A stretch of 64,000 nucleotides of DNA from Gracilimonas sediminicola (lineage in GTDB: Bacteria > Bacteroidota > Rhodothermia > Balneolales > Balneolaceae): positions 1-64,000 of the forward strand of contig NZ_JANDBC010000003.1 of NCBI RefSeq assembly GCF_024320785.1, read 5' to 3'. A program made the position numbers and the translations under genes. The notes below the pieces were generated by a model. That model was not told the origin of the DNA, did not search any database, and was given only the letters and a program-made list of their open reading frames with translations. Shown one piece after another: positions 16,714 to 25,558 of this stretch (within the stretch, counting starts at the first letter, position 1; each line of letters starts with the position of its first letter).

Positions 16714-17529
16714 CTAACGATGGTTTTGAATGAAATTTTTAAGTTGAGCTATCAGCTGTTCAGGCTGATCTAAATGTACGCGGTGGCCGGCGTCTTTCAC
16801 AACCGCTAATTCCGGTTCACGGAGCTCTTTCTCCATCTGCCGGTTGATGTGCAGAAATTTCGAATCCTTTTCACCGACCAGTAACTGTACGGGAATAGGA
16901 ATTTCACCCAGCCGGTTTCTAACACAAGGCATGGTGCCGGTTCCGAACCCCTGCAAACTGTTGGCCAGCCAAAACGGGTTTTGGTTTTGTTGAATCTCGT
17001 TCATCTTATCAATCAGTTCAGGAGCCGGATTTGCTGAATTAAACAGCGGCATCTTTGCCCAGTCTTCCAGGAACCCTTCAAAATTTCCGGTGATGGCATC
17101 CGAGCGGCGGGCATCCAGAGACTGCCGGGCTTGTTGCTCGGTTTCTCCCTCAATGCCAAAGGTGCTGCTTTCGAGAATCAACCCTTTATACAAATCGGGG
17201 CGGTGGAGGGCAAGCTGAATGGCTAATCGTCCACCCATGCTATACCCGTATAGAAAAAGGGGAATCTGTAACTGCTCACTGATTAGTTTGGTGAGATCGG
17301 CGACCTGTTCTTTGGTGGAAAAGCGGTAGTGGAGTTCAGCGCCTTCGGTTTTTCCGTGTCCCAGCAGGTCAATGGTAATGGGATTGCAGAATTTCTTGAG
17401 TTCAGGAATCAGGTGATCAAACTGCTTTCCGCTTCCCATAAAACCGTGAAGGAGTATAAGGTTGGGCAGTGTTGCAAGTTCCTGTTGAATATCAATGTGA
17501 TAAGAGATGCCTCTTACGCGAATATTCAT
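16714..17529 (-). CDS. menH: SHCHC synthase MenH (alpha/beta hydrolase)
   Basis: A 271-residue alpha/beta hydrolase that eliminates pyruvate from SEPHCHC. Visible are the 'LLHGFMGSG' oxyanion loop, the nucleophile elbow 'GYSMGGR', and the catalytic His in 'DAGHRVHLDQPE'. It overlaps menD by 4 bp and is followed by menB after 2 bp, which places it in the pathway; the fold alone would not. Confidence 0.92.
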   Translation of the reverse strand: MNIRVRGISYHIDIQQELATLPNLILLHGFMGSGKQFDHLIPELKKFCNPITIDLLGHGKTEGAELHYRFSTKEQVADLTKLISEQLQIPLFLYGYSMGGRLAIQLALHRPDLYKGLILESSTFGIEGETEQQARQSLDARRSDAITGNFEGFLEDWAKMPLFNSANPAPELIDKMNEIQQNQNPFWLANSLQGFGTGTMPCVRNRLGEIPIPVQLLVGEKDSKFLHINRQMEKELREPELAVVKDAGHRVHLDQPEQLIAQLKNFIQNHR

Positions 17530-19241
17530 GTGTCTTTTTTAATATCGAAATTCCAAAGTGCGTGTCGCTGTTCCATCGACTCATCGGCTCCGGTCATGCA
17601 TTCCATGACATGAACGCCATTTCGTTGAATCAGCCGCTCAAAGGTAGCAATAATTTGCTCCGGTCTCGAAACGAGGGTATGATCAATATTATGAGCCCGG
17701 CACAGCGCGGCAACTTTCGCGGTTTGAGGGGTTTCAAAATATGAGGTGTACTTACTCATAATCTGATGAACCGGAAGCATCCGGAAGATGGTACCCCCGC
17801 CGTTGTTCAATAAAACGATTACGAGCGGGTGTTTGATTTTTTTAGCCATCAATAAGCCATTGGTATCATGCAAAAAGGAAATATCACCTACAAACAGAAC
17901 GCCCGGTTTCTCAGATGCGATACTTATTCCTAATGCCGTGGAAGTAATGCCATCAATGCCGGCAGCGCCCCGGTTTACGTAAATATCCTTCCCGTCAAAT
18001 TCCCCAAATAAAGACATATCCCGGACCGGGAAAGAGTTGGAAAGCATAGTGAAAGCCTTTTTTGGGATATTTTCCATCACTTTAGAAAACACATAACCAT
18101 CCGTGATGGGGGCGGAAGGGTGGAGTTGCTGCTCCCGAAATGTTTTGAAATCCTTTTCAATTTTGCGCCACTTTTTCATCCATTCTTTATCTGCAGCACC
18201 GGTCACTTCCGGAATTTTCAACGGACCTTTGAGCGTAACCTGCTTGTCGGAGGATAAGCTTCCATCTACCCATCGGTTGGGCCCCATAAAGCAGATTTGC
18301 ATCGCTTCGGAGTGTTTGTCAAGGAACTCGTTGACCCCCTTACTGACGGGTTGAGCACCAAAACGAAGGATTAAATCGGCGTTTAACTCTTCCCGGTTGG
18401 TTTCATTTTTAAGGAATCCATCAAATCCCTGAATGGTATGCCTTGAAGTAGGCACCTGTGAACCGGGTTCTGCTAAAATGGGGGCATCCAGGGCGCGTGC
18501 AAGCGGAGTGATAAACTGTAACCGATCCGATTTATTGGTAGGACCAACCACAATCAGCGGGCGTTCGGCAGAGATAAGATCCGACCAAAAAGTTTCTCCC
18601 ATTTCGATTTCGCCATCTTCCCGGCTGTATTTAGGTGACGGCCTGCGCGATTGCTTTTCATTCTCAAATTCAACCTGCCGAAGGTATTTCTGGTCCGGCT
18701 CAAAAGGTTTTGTAAACGGGAAGTTTAAATGGGCAACCCCTTCTTTTTGCACTGATTGCTGAACGGCCTGTGATGCAGCCAGCTTCAGGCGGTTTAAACT
18801 TCTTTGATGAGTATCCGGTTCTCCAACCTCATGAAAAAAGACGGGGTAGTTGCCAAACAGCTTCAACTGATCTATGGTTTGTGAGGCTCCCAATCCGCGA
18901 TAATGAGGGGGGCGGTCGGCACTCAAAATAATCATAGGAATACCGGACTGAGCAGCTTCAATCACAGCCGGATAATAATTGGCGGCAGCTGTACCGGATG
19001 TACAAACTAAAAAGGCCGGATTCCCGGTGTATTTACCAATACCAAGGGCGGTAAAAGCGGCAGAACGCTCATCAATAGCTACATGCTTTTTGAATCCGGA
19101 ATGAGCGGCAAAAGCAAGGGTTAAAGCCGTGGAGCGGGAGCCCGGAGATATTACAACGTGTTCAATGCCTTCTTCAAACAGGGAGCGTACGAATGTAGTG
19201 CTCCAGTAGAAGGCAGCATTTTGCGGTTCATTTTCTTGCAT
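17526..19241 (-). CDS. menD: SEPHCHC synthase MenD (ThDP-dependent)
   Basis: Joins isochorismate and 2-oxoglutarate using thiamine diphosphate and Mg. The 571-residue protein has the usual three domains. 'VISPGSRSTALTLA' lies near the N-terminus, with a conserved Glu in 'AIDERSAAFTALG'. The ThDP-binding stretch 'VGDISFLHDTNGLL' and 'VIVLLNNGGGTIF' are in the C-terminal domain. It overlaps menF by 14 bp upstream and menH by 4 bp downstream. Confidence 0.96.
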   Translation of the reverse strand: MQENEPQNAAFYWSTTFVRSLFEEGIEHVVISPGSRSTALTLAFAAHSGFKKHVAIDERSAAFTALGIGKYTGNPAFLVCTSGTAAANYYPAVIEAAQSGIPMIILSADRPPHYRGLGASQTIDQLKLFGNYPVFFHEVGEPDTHQRSLNRLKLAASQAVQQSVQKEGVAHLNFPFTKPFEPDQKYLRQVEFENEKQSRRPSPKYSREDGEIEMGETFWSDLISAERPLIVVGPTNKSDRLQFITPLARALDAPILAEPGSQVPTSRHTIQGFDGFLKNETNREELNADLILRFGAQPVSKGVNEFLDKHSEAMQICFMGPNRWVDGSLSSDKQVTLKGPLKIPEVTGAADKEWMKKWRKIEKDFKTFREQQLHPSAPITDGYVFSKVMENIPKKAFTMLSNSFPVRDMSLFGEFDGKDIYVNRGAAGIDGITSTALGISIASEKPGVLFVGDISFLHDTNGLLMAKKIKHPLVIVLLNNGGGTIFRMLPVHQIMSKYTSYFETPQTAKVAALCRAHNIDHTLVSRPEQIIATFERLIQRNGVHVMECMTGADESMEQRHALWNFDIKKDT

Positions 19242-20691
19242 GTTCCAACGCAGTTAGCATGGGGATGAACTTGAGATTGGTTTCATCCCATTCTTTTTGA
19301 GGGTTTGAGTCCTCAACAATACCACATCCTGCAAAAAATCTCACCTCATTAGATTTAATTAATCCGCTGCGGATTGCCACCACAAACTCTCCCTCGCCGT
19401 TTGCATTAATCCAGCCAACCGGAGCAGCGTACCATCCACGGTCAAAATGTTCGAGCTTGCTGATGTAAGGCATCGCTGTTTCCCGCGGGTATCCGCCAAC
19501 AGCCGGGGTGGGATGGAGGCGGGATAGAACTTCCGTTCTTGAAACGCCTTCTTTAATGCGGGCATGAACCGGCGTGTAAAGGTGCTGTACATTGGAAAGC
19601 TTTTTCACTCCCGGAGTTATCGGGTGTTCGAAGACATCCGAAAAGCGCTGCAGGTTCTCTTCAATAGCGTCCAGTACAAATGCATGTTCGCTGAGATCTT
19701 TTTGGCTGTGCAGAAGTTCGTATTCAAGTACCGCATCTTCAGAAGCAGTTTTGCCCCGTGAGATACTACCGGCCAGTCCCTCGGTGAGTACTTCCCGGTC
19801 GTGAAAAGAGGCCAGCCGTTCCGGGGTGCTTCCTATAAAGCTGGACTCCCCATTCTGACTGATTAAAAAGGAGTAGCAGTCCGGATACTGGTTTCGCAGG
19901 TGATTGAGCAAGCGGGTGTCGGATACCGGTTCTCTTAGATTGACATTCAGCTCACGTGCGAGCACAATTTTCTTAAACTCCCCGGATTTAATCAGGTCGG
20001 TGGCGTTCTCAACAGAATCCACCCATTTGCGATAATCGTCTGAATCGGTATCAGGAGTGTTAATTTCAGAGGTAAAAGTTTTTTTCGACTCGATATGGTA
20101 GGTGCCGGCGTCACAAATTCGGTCAAGACGGTCAAAAGTATCGACAAACGAGTTATAGATATCGGTCTCCGAAGCGGTCGATTCAATTTTCTTGGTTACG
20201 GTTAATACAGTGAATTTTCCTTCACGTACCAACACCCATTCGGGTAAACTGAATGAACCCGCTCCAAATTCTCTCCATTGCTTCCCGATGTTGTGATCAA
20301 AAAATGAAAAACCACCCAACAGGTGAACAGAAGCCAAATGATGCTTAAGGTTGGTAATGTGATGAACGGTATTCAGCAGTTCTTTTCCCAAATCGGAAGC
20401 ATTCCTGAACCGCTGCTGACCGGTGGTTTGAATACGGGCCAAAGAACCGGCCGCGGCAATAGAAAACTCAGCCGAAGGCTTTTCCCAATAATATTGAAAA
20501 GTATCTTTATCAGGATATTGCTCCAAAACGGCGAGCGCATCTACGGAAGGAATCTGAATCGAAAAGGACAGATATTGATATTGCTTCCGGTTTTCAGAAA
20601 TAAAATCTATAGCCTCGAAGAGGTCAAGCTTTGACACCTGTTGCCTGAAGCATTCTTTCACATCTTGTAAGGCAGGATTCTGTGAATCCAT
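19228..20691 (-). CDS. menF: Isochorismate synthase MenF
   Basis: Converts chorismate to isochorismate, the entry into menaquinone synthesis. The 487-residue protein has a C-terminal chorismate-binding domain with 'KKIVLAREL', 'FIGSTPERLASF', 'HPTPAVGGYP' and 'AGCGIVEDSNPQKEW'. Anthranilate and salicylate synthases share the fold, but the overlap with menD settles the role. It is the first gene of the menFDHB operon; a small palindrome lies 20 bp upstream. Confidence 0.94.
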   Translation of the reverse strand: MDSQNPALQDVKECFRQQVSKLDLFEAIDFISENRKQYQYLSFSIQIPSVDALAVLEQYPDKDTFQYYWEKPSAEFSIAAAGSLARIQTTGQQRFRNASDLGKELLNTVHHITNLKHHLASVHLLGGFSFFDHNIGKQWREFGAGSFSLPEWVLVREGKFTVLTVTKKIESTASETDIYNSFVDTFDRLDRICDAGTYHIESKKTFTSEINTPDTDSDDYRKWVDSVENATDLIKSGEFKKIVLARELNVNLREPVSDTRLLNHLRNQYPDCYSFLISQNGESSFIGSTPERLASFHDREVLTEGLAGSISRGKTASEDAVLEYELLHSQKDLSEHAFVLDAIEENLQRFSDVFEHPITPGVKKLSNVQHLYTPVHARIKEGVSRTEVLSRLHPTPAVGGYPRETAMPYISKLEHFDRGWYAAPVGWINANGEGEFVVAIRSGLIKSNEVRFFAGCGIVEDSNPQKEWDETNLKFIPMLTALEHARK

Positions 20692-20710
20692 ATATAAGCT
20701 GTAGTTTAGT

Positions 20711-20728
20711 TTTCAATCTAAATTGAAA
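20711..20728. promoter_or_regulatory. Palindrome upstream of menF
   Basis: TTTCAAT and ATTGAAA form a perfect 7-bp inverted repeat around CTAA, 20 bp before the menF start. It could be an operator of the menFDHB operon or part of its leader. No assigned regulator. Confidence 0.4.
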
Positions 20729-20881
20729 GTACGGATTATTACAGCAATGTTAAACTAATTTTAGTTCCTGTTTTTTAGAACTTGTTGAGTCTTTCTTATA
20801 CAATGAAATAGGATGGATCAGAGACACAAAAAAGCAGGGTGAAGATAAGCCTGACAAAAAGAAATGTACGCTTTAATAAGT

Positions 20882-21157
20882 TTATTGCGCATCATCATCT
20901 TCGCCGGTAGCGTAGGGATTATAGATCCCGTGCTCGGTGGGCTCATACTCGGCAAGCTTAAAGAAATGATTCCAGGCGGCTTCGCTTTTTCCGTTATCAT
21001 CAACCCAGGTTGGGTGACTTTGCTTAATGAGCCCAACTACACGCTTGGCATAGGTAACGCGCTCTTCGGTGTCTTCTATTCGGGGAAGGGCAGCAATCAT
21101 TAAATCTAAATTGTAGCCGCAGTCAAAGTCTTTGGGTTTTTGTTGGTGTATAAACAT
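20882..21157 (-). CDS. DUF4290-like protein
   Basis: A 91-residue acidic soluble protein. The segment 'YNLDLMIAALPRIEDTEERV' and 'AAWNHFFKLAEYE' resembles DUF4290, a Bacteroidota-specific family of unknown function. It is shorter than the usual members of around 200 residues, lacking the C-terminal extension. It stands alone between menF and the divergent PLP enzyme gene. The family call is moderate. Confidence 0.6.
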   Translation of the reverse strand: MFIHQQKPKDFDCGYNLDLMIAALPRIEDTEERVTYAKRVVGLIKQSHPTWVDDNGKSEAAWNHFFKLAEYEPTEHGIYNPYATGEDDDAQ

Positions 21158-21333
21158 GAATTGGGATAGGTTGTAATAATTCTGCAGGAAAATAAGCCAT
21201 AATGGGGATAGATTAAAATTGAATATGCTGTATTTACGGTGGGATAAAATTTTCAGTCATATATCTCAGACTCTCGGTGAATTATTTCTTAGTTTTGAGA
21301 ATTAGATAAGAAAACATCAACACGAAGAAATTT

Positions 21334-22326
21334 ATGTATCACAATTCCATACTGGAAGCGGTTGGCAACACCCCGCTTATTAAGCTGAACCATGTAAACG
21401 GAAATTCAGAAGGCACGCTGTTAGCTAAAGTAGAATATTTCAATCCGGGACATAGCATTAAAGATCGTATTGCGATCAAAATGATTGATGATGCGGAAGA
21501 AAAAGGGCTGCTTAAACCCGGTGGGACCATTATTGAAGGCACTTCAGGAAATACCGGGATGGGACTGGCCCTGGTAGCCGTTACCCGGGGTTATAAGTGC
21601 ATATTTACCACCACCGACAAGCAAAGTAAATCGAAAGTGGATTTACTCAGGGCTTTGGGGGCTGAAGTGATTGTTTGTCCCACAAATGTGGAAGCCGATC
21701 ACCCCGACAGTTATTACTCTGTTGCTCAACGACTCAGTGAGGAGATCGAGAATTCATACTATCCCAACCAGTATGATAACAAGAGTAATTTTGCTGCTCA
21801 CTATGAAACAACCGGCCCGGAAATTTGGGAGCAGACGGAAGGCAAAATCACCCATTATGTAGCCGGGATGGGAACGGGCGGTACGATTTCAGGAACAGGG
21901 AAATTCCTGAAAGAGAAAAACTCGGATATCAAAGTGATTGGGATCGACAGTGTGGGATCCGTGTACAAGAAATACTTCGAAACCGGTGAATTCGATAAGA
22001 ATGAAATCAAGCCCTACATGACCGAGGGAATCGGGGAAGATATCATTCCCGGAACCATCGATTTTGAGTATGTGGATGATGTGCTTCAGGTTAATGACAA
22101 AGATTCTGCATTGGTAACCCGCCGTCTTGCCCGCGAAGAGGGACTTTTGATTGGCTGGTCGTGCGGAGCAGCCGTAAAAGGCGCACTGGACTATATTGAA
22201 GAACATCCATTGGGCAAGGATGATGTTATGGTCATCATTATGCCCGACAGCGGTACCCGTTATATTGGTAAGGTGTATAATGATGAGTGGATGAAAGAGC
22301 AGGGTTTCCTGAACGAAGACGAATAA
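21334..22326 (+). CDS. PLP-dependent cysteine / cystathionine beta-synthase-like enzyme
   Basis: A 330-residue fold-type II PLP enzyme. The PLP lysine is in 'NPGHSIKDRIA' (about residues 37-47), the substrate loop is 'EGTSGNTGMG' and the phosphate-binding loop 'GMGTGGTISGTG'. The stretch 'DLLRALGAEVIVCPTN' is closer to cystathionine beta-synthases than to CysK. There is no C-terminal CBS (Bateman) pair. It could act as cystathionine beta-synthase or O-acetylserine sulfhydrylase; the sequence does not decide. DUF3467 follows after 46 bp. Confidence 0.9.
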   Translation: MYHNSILEAVGNTPLIKLNHVNGNSEGTLLAKVEYFNPGHSIKDRIAIKMIDDAEEKGLLKPGGTIIEGTSGNTGMGLALVAVTRGYKCIFTTTDKQSKSKVDLLRALGAEVIVCPTNVEADHPDSYYSVAQRLSEEIENSYYPNQYDNKSNFAAHYETTGPEIWEQTEGKITHYVAGMGTGGTISGTGKFLKEKNSDIKVIGIDSVGSVYKKYFETGEFDKNEIKPYMTEGIGEDIIPGTIDFEYVDDVLQVNDKDSALVTRRLAREEGLLIGWSCGAAVKGALDYIEEHPLGKDDVMVIIMPDSGTRYIGKVYNDEWMKEQGFLNEDE

Positions 22327-22372
22327 TTTTTGTATCTACGGTTAACTAATACAAGTCAGAAAAAAGGAATGT

Positions 22373-22690
22373 ATGGCTAAGAAAGATCAGACGATGAATC
22401 CCGGAAAAATGGAAATTGAATTGAAGGAAGAGGAGGCCACGGGTACGTATTCGAACCTGGTGATGATTACGCATTCACCCTCCGAGTTTATTCTGGATTT
22501 TATCGCTGTGATGCCCGGAGTTCCCAAAGCCCGGGTTGTGAAGCGAATGATCCTGACTCCGGATCACGCCAAACGACTGGCCAATGCCCTTAACGATAAT
22601 GTAGCTCGCTACGAGCAGGAACATGGCGCCATCAGTTCCAACGAGAAGGTGGATATGCATATGTACCGGGGGCCGCAGCCGGAAGCGTAG
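22373..22690 (+). CDS. DUF3467 domain protein
   Basis: A 105-residue soluble protein with the DUF3467 pattern: 'YSNLVMITHSPSEFILDF' followed by 'RVVKRMILTPDHAKRLANAL'. The family is widespread and has no firm function. It is 46 bp downstream of the PLP enzyme and probably shares its transcript. Confidence 0.9.
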   Translation: MAKKDQTMNPGKMEIELKEEEATGTYSNLVMITHSPSEFILDFIAVMPGVPKARVVKRMILTPDHAKRLANALNDNVARYEQEHGAISSNEKVDMHMYRGPQPEA

Positions 22691-22695
22691 GAACT

Positions 22696-22730
22696 TTGAA
22701 CAAGGAACACCGAACATTGAACGATGAAGT
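22696..22730 (+). repeat. Heptad repeat (xxGAACA type)
   Basis: Five consecutive 7-bp units, TTGAACA, AGGAACA, CCGAACA, TTGAACG and ATGAAGT, follow the DUF3467 stop. The same phrase type recurs near 57010 and, on the other strand, near 57351. Confidence 0.8.
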
Positions 22731-22743
22731 GTTGCTTTTTTTA

Positions 22744-22815
22744 CTCGCTCTGGCGCTCCGCGTCGGAGCGATGATGTGGTTATTTGTTCTCGTTCTGACG
22801 CTCTGCGTCGGAACG
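22744..22815. repeat. Pair of covarying hairpin repeats
   Basis: Two 27-bp copies (22744-22770 and 22789-22815) each fold into an 11-bp stem with a 3-base loop. Outer arms are CGCTC/GAGCG in copy 1 and CGTTC/GAACG in copy 2; inner arms are GGCGC/GCGTC and GACGC/GCGTC. The substitutions keep pairing. The pair lies between the convergent DUF3467 and lptG genes and may act as a bidirectional transcript end or be a dispersed repeat. Confidence 0.75.
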
Positions 22816-22825
22816 AAATAGGATC

Positions 22826-23908
22826 TTATTTTTTGGCTTCTATCAATAAACCTATCCCTACCAGGAAGAAGAAAATGTGTGGGAGTGTGGCGGCTAATTC
22901 AGGGGAAAGTGTTCCATAATACCCGAAAGGCTCAATAATTTTCATGAAGGCCAGGTATAGAAAACTGATGGTGAGCCCGGCTGCTAAATAAGCTCCCTTT
23001 CCACCTCGCCGGCGAACACTGGCAAATGAAAAACCAACAATTATGACCACGATGATAGAAAAAGGGTAGGCCAGCCTTCCATAAAATTGTACTTGCGGGA
23101 TTTCAATGCCGCCTGCCCCGCTTCGTTCAATGGAAGCAATGTAATCCCGGGCTTCCTCATAGGTCAGCTGATAAACATCAGAAGTAGTGCGGGCCAGGTC
23201 GCGCGGGAACACATTCAGCACCGTATCTTTCTTGATGAAATCTTCTTCTTCATATCCTACATCCGTGAACACCCGTTCGGTTCCGCTTTCCAGCCTCCAG
23301 CTTTGGGTCGAATCCACCCATTCCATCCGGTTAGCACGTGTACTTTTTATGATTTGCTGATCTTTAAACTGGATGAGCCGGATGCGATAGGCAATTTGCT
23401 GGTTCTTATCGAAGTAATTTACCTGGAGTTTGGTATCGGGTGAAGGCTGCCGGTAAATATCACTGCGGTCAATTTTCTCGGATTTATCCTGCAGGTATTG
23501 TTCTTCAAAAGCAATCCGCTGAGCATTGGATTTAGGGATGACGTGTGCGTCCAACAGGCTAATCCCACCAGCACAAAGGGTTGCAAAAACAATGTAGGGT
23601 ACAATCAGGCGGTACAGGCTAACCCCGGCTGCTTTCAGTGCGGTTATCTCCAGTCGGTCCGACAACTGTCCGGTGAGAAAAAGGCAGGCCACGAAAACAG
23701 CTACTGGTAGAACCAGGCGGGTCATTTCGGGAACATAATTCAGGTAGTAATTCCTGAATATTTCTGCCATCTGAGCTCCCTGATCTGCAAAGTCATCGCT
23801 GTTCTCGGAAAAGTCGATCATTATGAAAATAAAGATCAGCATGAGCAGCACAAAAGCCGTGATGGCAAACAGACGCAGAAATATATATTTATCAAAATGT
23901 TTAATCAC
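22826..23908 (-). CDS. lptG: LptG-type lipopolysaccharide export permease
   Basis: A 360-residue YjgP/YjgQ family inner-membrane protein. Helices are at about 10-30, 60-80, 100-120 and three near the C-terminus (280-355), with a periplasmic beta-jellyroll domain between. 'LVLPVAVFVACLFLTGQLSD' and 'EITALKAAGVSLYRL' are family hallmarks (coupling to the LptB ATPase). It overlaps lptF by 8 bp. LptF and LptG form the pore with LptB2; lptB is not in the window. Confidence 0.9.
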   Translation of the reverse strand: MIKHFDKYIFLRLFAITAFVLLMLIFIFIMIDFSENSDDFADQGAQMAEIFRNYYLNYVPEMTRLVLPVAVFVACLFLTGQLSDRLEITALKAAGVSLYRLIVPYIVFATLCAGGISLLDAHVIPKSNAQRIAFEEQYLQDKSEKIDRSDIYRQPSPDTKLQVNYFDKNQQIAYRIRLIQFKDQQIIKSTRANRMEWVDSTQSWRLESGTERVFTDVGYEEEDFIKKDTVLNVFPRDLARTTSDVYQLTYEEARDYIASIERSGAGGIEIPQVQFYGRLAYPFSIIVVIIVGFSFASVRRRGGKGAYLAAGLTISFLYLAFMKIIEPFGYYGTLSPELAATLPHIFFFLVGIGLLIEAKK

Positions 23909-25328
23909 GGTTTCGGAACAGCTTGGTAATTCGAATGTCGGTTGTCAGGTGAATGATAAGGTACGCTCCTACTAAGGAAAGAACCACGTTAAACGTCCAC
24001 ATGCCTACTAAGGGGGTGATAAAAAGCCGATCGGCCAGTTTTTCTCCCTGTATCAAAGAAACCCAGTAAAAAGTCAGAACCACGGTACTGATGAGGGCAG
24101 CAAAACCAAAATTTCCACGTTTGGTCATAATACCAACCGGTGCGCCAAAAAGGATGAACACTACACAGGCAAACGGAATGGATAATTTTTTGTGAATCTC
24201 CACCAGGTAGCGGGCTATTCTCTTCTTACGCCACTCGACATTAGCGTTTATTGATTCCACTTTATTCCGGTATTCCTTCATCTGACGAATGGATTCTTCC
24301 ACGAAGGTGCGCTGTATTTCTGCTTTAGGAAATATGTTAGTAGCCAAATAGGGGCTTTCAATGGAGGTGATGTAATCCAGGGTGTCTGGCAGTACTTTGT
24401 TGGGGTTGAAGTAGGAGGTTCTTCCGGTGTATTTATCCTCGGGGTAAACCATGGTGTTTTCACTCATGTTAGCCCTCTGCTCCTCAATCTCTGTAAATAG
24501 TGAATCAACTACGGCGATCATAGCCCTGGAACTCATGGTACGGTCGCTTCGGTTGCGGTCTTCAGGATCAGAGCGCATGAATGATAGGTCGGAAAGGTCC
24601 AGCGTCATGATGTGTTTATCAAACCGATTGCGTTCTATCATGGTCTCATTTCGGCGGTCGGTAGCAAGAAACTTCAGACTGGTTCCATGTATCAGATGAA
24701 GGGTAAGGGCTTGTTTTCCTTTGCTTACAAGGAGTCCCTTATCGGCAACGATGTAGGCGCGGTCGCGATTGTTTTCAGGCTTTTGGAATAAGGTAATATC
24801 ATAGAGACTGTCGGTTTCGCTGTCAATCCGTTCAACAAGAAAGGTATATCCTTCGATGCCATCATAAAACGTGTTGGGTTTGAGATCGAAACCGGGCTTT
24901 TTGAGGCGAATGTCTATAAACAACGAGCGCGCTTTTTGATTCGCTTCCGGTAACACATTATTTGAAAACCAGGCCAGCCCGATAAACAGAAGGACAGAGG
25001 CAATTAACACCGGGCGTATAATTTTCATGGGGTTGATGCCCGAGGCCCGCAGCGCGGTGAGCTCGTTCAACTCTGAAAACTTGCCGAAAGCCATCAGCGT
25101 GGCTACAAGAACAGCCATAGGAGCAGCCAGCACAACCATATAGGCCAGGTTCGTAATAATAAGCTCAATAATGATGAGCAAGGGAATATCCTTACCAATC
25201 AGCTTGTCGATATGCAGAATCAGGAACTGCATCAACAGCAAAAACAAGAGGGTGAAAAAACAGAACAGAAAAGGGCTCAGGTGCCTTTTAAGCAGGTCTA
25301 TCTGAAGTTTGTTGATGAATTTATTCAA
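23901..25328 (-). CDS. lptF: LptF-type lipopolysaccharide export permease
   Basis: A 475-residue partner of LptG. It shares 'MVVLAAPMAVLVATLMAFGK' and 'ELTALRASGINPMKI', six membrane helices and a periplasmic domain. The periplasmic part is about 110 residues longer than in proteobacterial LptF, including 'RMKEYRNKVESINANVEWRK'-like charged helices; longer forms are usual in the Bacteroidota group. It is the first gene of the lptF-lptG unit and divergent from sprA. Confidence 0.9.
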   Translation of the reverse strand: MNKFINKLQIDLLKRHLSPFLFCFFTLLFLLLMQFLILHIDKLIGKDIPLLIIIELIITNLAYMVVLAAPMAVLVATLMAFGKFSELNELTALRASGINPMKIIRPVLIASVLLFIGLAWFSNNVLPEANQKARSLFIDIRLKKPGFDLKPNTFYDGIEGYTFLVERIDSETDSLYDITLFQKPENNRDRAYIVADKGLLVSKGKQALTLHLIHGTSLKFLATDRRNETMIERNRFDKHIMTLDLSDLSFMRSDPEDRNRSDRTMSSRAMIAVVDSLFTEIEEQRANMSENTMVYPEDKYTGRTSYFNPNKVLPDTLDYITSIESPYLATNIFPKAEIQRTFVEESIRQMKEYRNKVESINANVEWRKKRIARYLVEIHKKLSIPFACVVFILFGAPVGIMTKRGNFGFAALISTVVLTFYWVSLIQGEKLADRLFITPLVGMWTFNVVLSLVGAYLIIHLTTDIRITKLFRNRD

Positions 25329-25558
25329 AGCTTGCTGTTGCTCGGGTACTTTTTAATTTTCACAGACGTAAATAATAGACAATTTCCGCTTATAAATTAA
25401 AGGATGGATTATCGTATTATACTTTCAACATATTCAAATATATAGTATTATCGACCGCACCCATTCATCTACAAACTAATTTAGAATAAAAAAAACAGAT
25501 CCGCCTATCGCCTAACGCTACAGACAATAAGTAATAACCGAGTCAGTAATTAAAGCCG

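Noticed and set aside
22826-25328. Possible ABC transporter of the FtsX type
   Set aside because: Topology and the 'ALKAAGVS'/'ALRASGIN' motifs identify LptG and LptF instead.
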